Assembly: GCA_030549205.1 (NCBI GenBank)
Contig: JAUKTV010000001.1
Span: forward strand, 3,038,001 to 3,102,000
Source of the DNA: Apiosordaria backusii
Taxonomy: Eukaryota > Ascomycota > Sordariomycetes > Sordariales > Lasiosphaeriaceae
DNA: 64,000 bases
Reading direction: 5' to 3'
Made by a program: the position numbers and the translations under genes
Notes under the pieces: generated by a model
What the model saw: only the letters and a program-made list of their open reading frames with translations
What the model was told of the DNA's origin: nothing
Databases searched by the model: none
Part shown: positions 60,783-64,000 of the stretch, piece by piece
How the letters are laid out: every line of letters starts with the position of its first letter
How positions within the stretch are numbered: the stretch's first letter is position 1

Positions 60783-63700
60783 GTTGACTGATGAAAAAAG
60801 ACCGATGCGTTCCCAAATTAAGTTTCCTTGCTTCGACGTGATCCCAAAAACAACCAAAAAAATCCCCGAATGCTCTCGATGCTGATGATGCTGAGGCTTC
60901 CCAGAAATCCTCAAATTACACGTTGTCCTTCCGCCGATGAATTACCAGGGATCGAGAGAGTCGAGAAAGAGCGGCCCGGCGCGAAGAGAATAAACCCAAA
61001 TACAAATATACAGCGCCAAAAATGTCGTCGAAAAGGAAGGCGAGGTTCCGGACCTGCGGGTTGGGCTGAAGGCCTGAAGGGTAGAATCGAAGGTATGACG
61101 AAAAAAAGAATGATCGATATGAAAGAAGGCTATCGACCAGCGGATGCAGAAGAAAGAAGGGAAAGGCAGGAAAAGGCGAGGGAATCCCAAGAAACCCACG
61201 GCCAGCGGGGCTCCCAAGGACTAATATTGGGTCCCGCTACGCTCCGTCTGCCGAGGCCGGTGCTGGGGAGACGATGGTGGAGATGGCGCCGGGGGGGCGA
61301 GAACTCTGTGTATCAGATGGAGAAACGTCGAGGGGATGGGTGTGTCTCGTGTGTCAAAACCTGATGCTAGCTTTGCTTGTTGGAGGACCAAGTACGGGTA
61401 ATCTGATCTATGATGACGGCGGGCATCCGAGCGGTTGTTTCTTCCTTCTCTTCGGATCGAGTACTAGGCGGCCATGGGTCAGAGGCCTGTTGTTCGTCGC
61501 ATTGAGTCGCACTGGAGATCAGACAGAGTCAAGGTTTACCCAAGGGGGAGGTTTGAGGCAAAAGGGGGCGTTTGGGTTTGTATGTAATGTAGGTACGGAG
61601 TAGAGACGGCTGCTTGATCGACGCCCATCCGGGACCATGCGAGTTTAAGAAGCGACAGGGCAGCCCAGGCCAGACCAGGGGAGGTACCTTGCAAGGTAGC
61701 ATGCAGAGGAAAAAGTGACCAAGTCGGGCTATGGGGCCATGTGCATGCCTGTAGGTCACAGTGGGGTGCCCTAGCGAGGGGAGCGTGACATGAAAAGAGA
61801 CTTGTGTTTTCTTAGAACAATGAATTGTATGTTTGTCGATGTAGAGAAAAGGGAAAAGAATGGAAAACAGGATCTTCTCGATGTCTCATGGGCAGCACCA
61901 GCCACGGCCCCGACCCGTCTCCCGTGTGTCTACACAGGCGATTGTGAGCCAGTCCTCATTTGACAGCGTTAACCACGGGACGCTCGTGGCTGTTTTCGCC
62001 GCTTCGAGGCGGATTGCGGGTTGCGGGCAGGAAGGCGGGCGGCAGACGGTGCAAGAACATGGATCCCCGCCTCGTCAATTGCTGGGGAATCGGCCGCCAC
62101 ATCTGGTCGCTCGATAGAGACCGTGAGTACCAGCCATGAGCCACCTCACCTCACCTCGTGCCATTCTGTATTCACCGCCGCGTATTCGTACGGCGTTCAT
62201 GGACCTCGTGGACTTTTGTCCGCCGTGACTTCCAGGTAGCAATTGGGTGGTGATAGTGATTCTCTAGTGAAAGCTTGCGAGAGAAATGGGGGAAACCAGT
62301 TGCTGTCTTGCTCCGTCTGGCGTGATTGGGCATGCCGAGGGCGGTTACAAGCTGGGGTTATCCAATCAGATGCCAACCCGCCTTGTCGTGTATCAGACGC
62401 AGGGGTCCCATGCAGTCTGGGCATGCGGTCCCGCCTCGCCAGGGAACATGTATCGATCCTGTAACTCGTCAGCGCTTCACCAGCGTCAAGTGACTTTGCC
62501 CTCTCTTCACTTTGTCATGAACGAGAGCGAGAAATAAAATAAAGCCGTGACCAATCCACTGACAGAGCAACATGTTGCCCAGACTTCTGCATCTTTTTAA
62601 AAATACCACAAGATTTCGATAGCATCCTTCTTTCTGCAAGCAATTACACAGTTGCTAGTCTCGATTTACTGATTGTCTTATCACTCACCTGGAAACAATC
62701 CTCCGATAACCACCTTTCACCCCTTTTTGAGCCGCCCAAAAGTAGAAATCCCATGTTTTGAGAATGGGCGTTTCTCAGAGTTTGGACCGTCGCATCTCCT
62801 GTCGCAACCCCATCATCTCAGGTCCTGAGACCAGGTCCCGCCCATCTGGCGGCCTGCTGAAGCACAAGCCGTTTGAGAGGACTGGGTCAAGCACTCTCAT
62901 CAGACGAGCTTTGACCATGGTGTTCTGACAGGGGTAAGGGGTAAAGCATGGATAAGCGCTGGTGCCTGTAGCTGGCTCGTGCACATGCGGTTGCTCGGTT
63001 TTTGGCTTTTTGCCCGCCGCTTGCTTGCGGTCGGACACAGGCCCCCGCCACCAGAACCGAACTTCTCGATCGAAGGGCAGGAACAGCATTCGAGATATAT
63101 TAGATAGCGTCAATCCGGCTGTTGTCGGGCGGCGCAGAGCGGCTTTGACGTGTTCAGCTGTCTGTCTGTCGGCTACCTAACACTGAGTGAACTATATCTA
63201 TCCCGCGTGTCCATTCCGTTGCCGTTGCATACATATGTCGAAGTTTGTCTTCCGTGGCGAGGAAGACGGCGAAGCTTGAACCGAGCACTGAGCTGGCTTT
63301 CGACTCATTGACCTGTGGCATCGAATCAAAGCCTTCACAGAACAGGTCAACGTGTAATCAGAGCGTGGACAGATTTTGTTGTTCAACTTGGCAACGCCAG
63401 TCTCTCGAATGTTGAAGGCCGCCAATGGTGATGAGCGAAGCATCGAGACATTCGCAATCTCCATACTCAACAACAGTCAGCCACTCCCATTCTCACCCTA
63501 CCCGCCAAATATTCCGCCGTCAACTTGGCCACCACTAGCATCTTTTACTTCTCCGGTAGCAACTGCAACACAACCCAGCGGATTGCGCGCAGAACGTCAT
63601 CTCGCAAACCAGCGGTGGGCTCAATCGGGCAACCGGGAAAAGGGTCATTGTTCGGTGGTATTTCAAATATATCCCCCACCCGGCCCGGCCATCTTCCTCC

Positions 63701-64000
63701 TCCTGCCAGCCATCTCCTTCGTGCATATGCGCATCGAGATAAAAATTTTAGCGTTGTCTTTCCTTCGGCTGGGTGCTCAAATTGCTGGATCGTCAAAAGT
63801 GGGAAGAAAGCTGGCGGCTGGTCCCCCGCAACAATTGGATCTGTCTTTCCTGACCCACATGGACGCCACAGACCCATCTGGCCAATCAAAGCTTTTGAGA
63901 CACCCATCAACGACCGTTAAATGTTCAAAGTAGAAGTTCTGACATTGATCGTCTTGCATAAACAAGCGCAGCATTGAGACTGTGTGCTTTACCGGCAGCA
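60783..64000. other. 3.2-kb terminal region without a called gene
   Basis: Only short, mutually overlapping open frames are present (the longest about 185 codons at 63376-63933). None shows a recognisable domain. A gene beginning beyond the window edge could have its leader here. Confidence 0.45.

Overview
This window is nuclear DNA from a filamentous ascomycete, most likely a sordariomycete and possibly in the Sordariales. Almost every gene is split by short 50-80 nt GT-AG introns, often with CTAAC or CTGAC branch points. A group III hybrid histidine kinase with a HAMP array, a dispersed single 5S rRNA gene and small-intron tRNAs are all typical of that group. The species assignment is inference from protein resemblance; no search was run. 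I rebuilt 17 protein genes exon by exon, plus 3 RNA polymerase III genes. I saw no transposon, CRISPR array, virus or secondary-metabolite cluster.

Layout: 2.4-4.3 kb, SAM+HMG-box transcription factor (+). 6.8-9.2 kb, FLC/TRP-like membrane protein (-). 11.4-12.9 kb, protein phosphatase methylesterase PPE1 (+), convergent with the tRNA-dihydrouridine synthase DUS2/SMM1 (13.3-14.9 kb, -). 19.3-23.6 kb, NIK1/OS-1 osmosensing histidine kinase (+). 24.8 kb, tRNA-Arg(ACG) (-). 25.4-27.3 kb, a tight trio: TMEM14-family protein (+), CMC2 twin-CX9C protein (-) and prefoldin subunit 2 (+). 29.9-30.9 kb, HAP3/NF-YB (+). 31.9-34.2 kb, RRN3 (+). 35.7-37.0 kb, an unusual bZIP-like protein (+). 37.3-38.1 kb, tRNA-Lys(CTT) and a 5S rRNA gene (both -). 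44.0-47.5 kb, secreted five-WSC glyoxal oxidase (+). 49.1-50.1 kb, Ran GTPase (-). 51.1-52.0 kb, NAS2/PSMD9 proteasome chaperone (-). 53.4-56.6 kb, Dbl-type RhoGEF (+). 57.8-58.7 kb, RTC3/SBDS-like protein (+). 60.2-60.8 kb, four-helix membrane protein of the DUF7727 type (-).

Most genes are conserved housekeeping or regulatory genes (signalling, proteostasis, Pol I transcription, nuclear transport, mitochondrial assembly). They are separated by unusually long non-coding stretches, the largest about 6 kb (38.1-44.0 kb) and 4.4 kb (14.9-19.3 kb).

The most striking feature not explained by gene content is base composition. In at least six genes (PPE1, DUS2, NIK1, RRN3, bZIP, glyoxal oxidase) the coding strand switches abruptly from C-rich to G-rich over the last few hundred bases before the stop codon, always in that direction. 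Other points of interest are an intron-internal alternative reading frame in HAP3, a gene whose first coding exon is only ATG, a 431-nt RTC3 intron before a 21-residue last exon, and a bZIP-like basic region lacking the invariant Asn.
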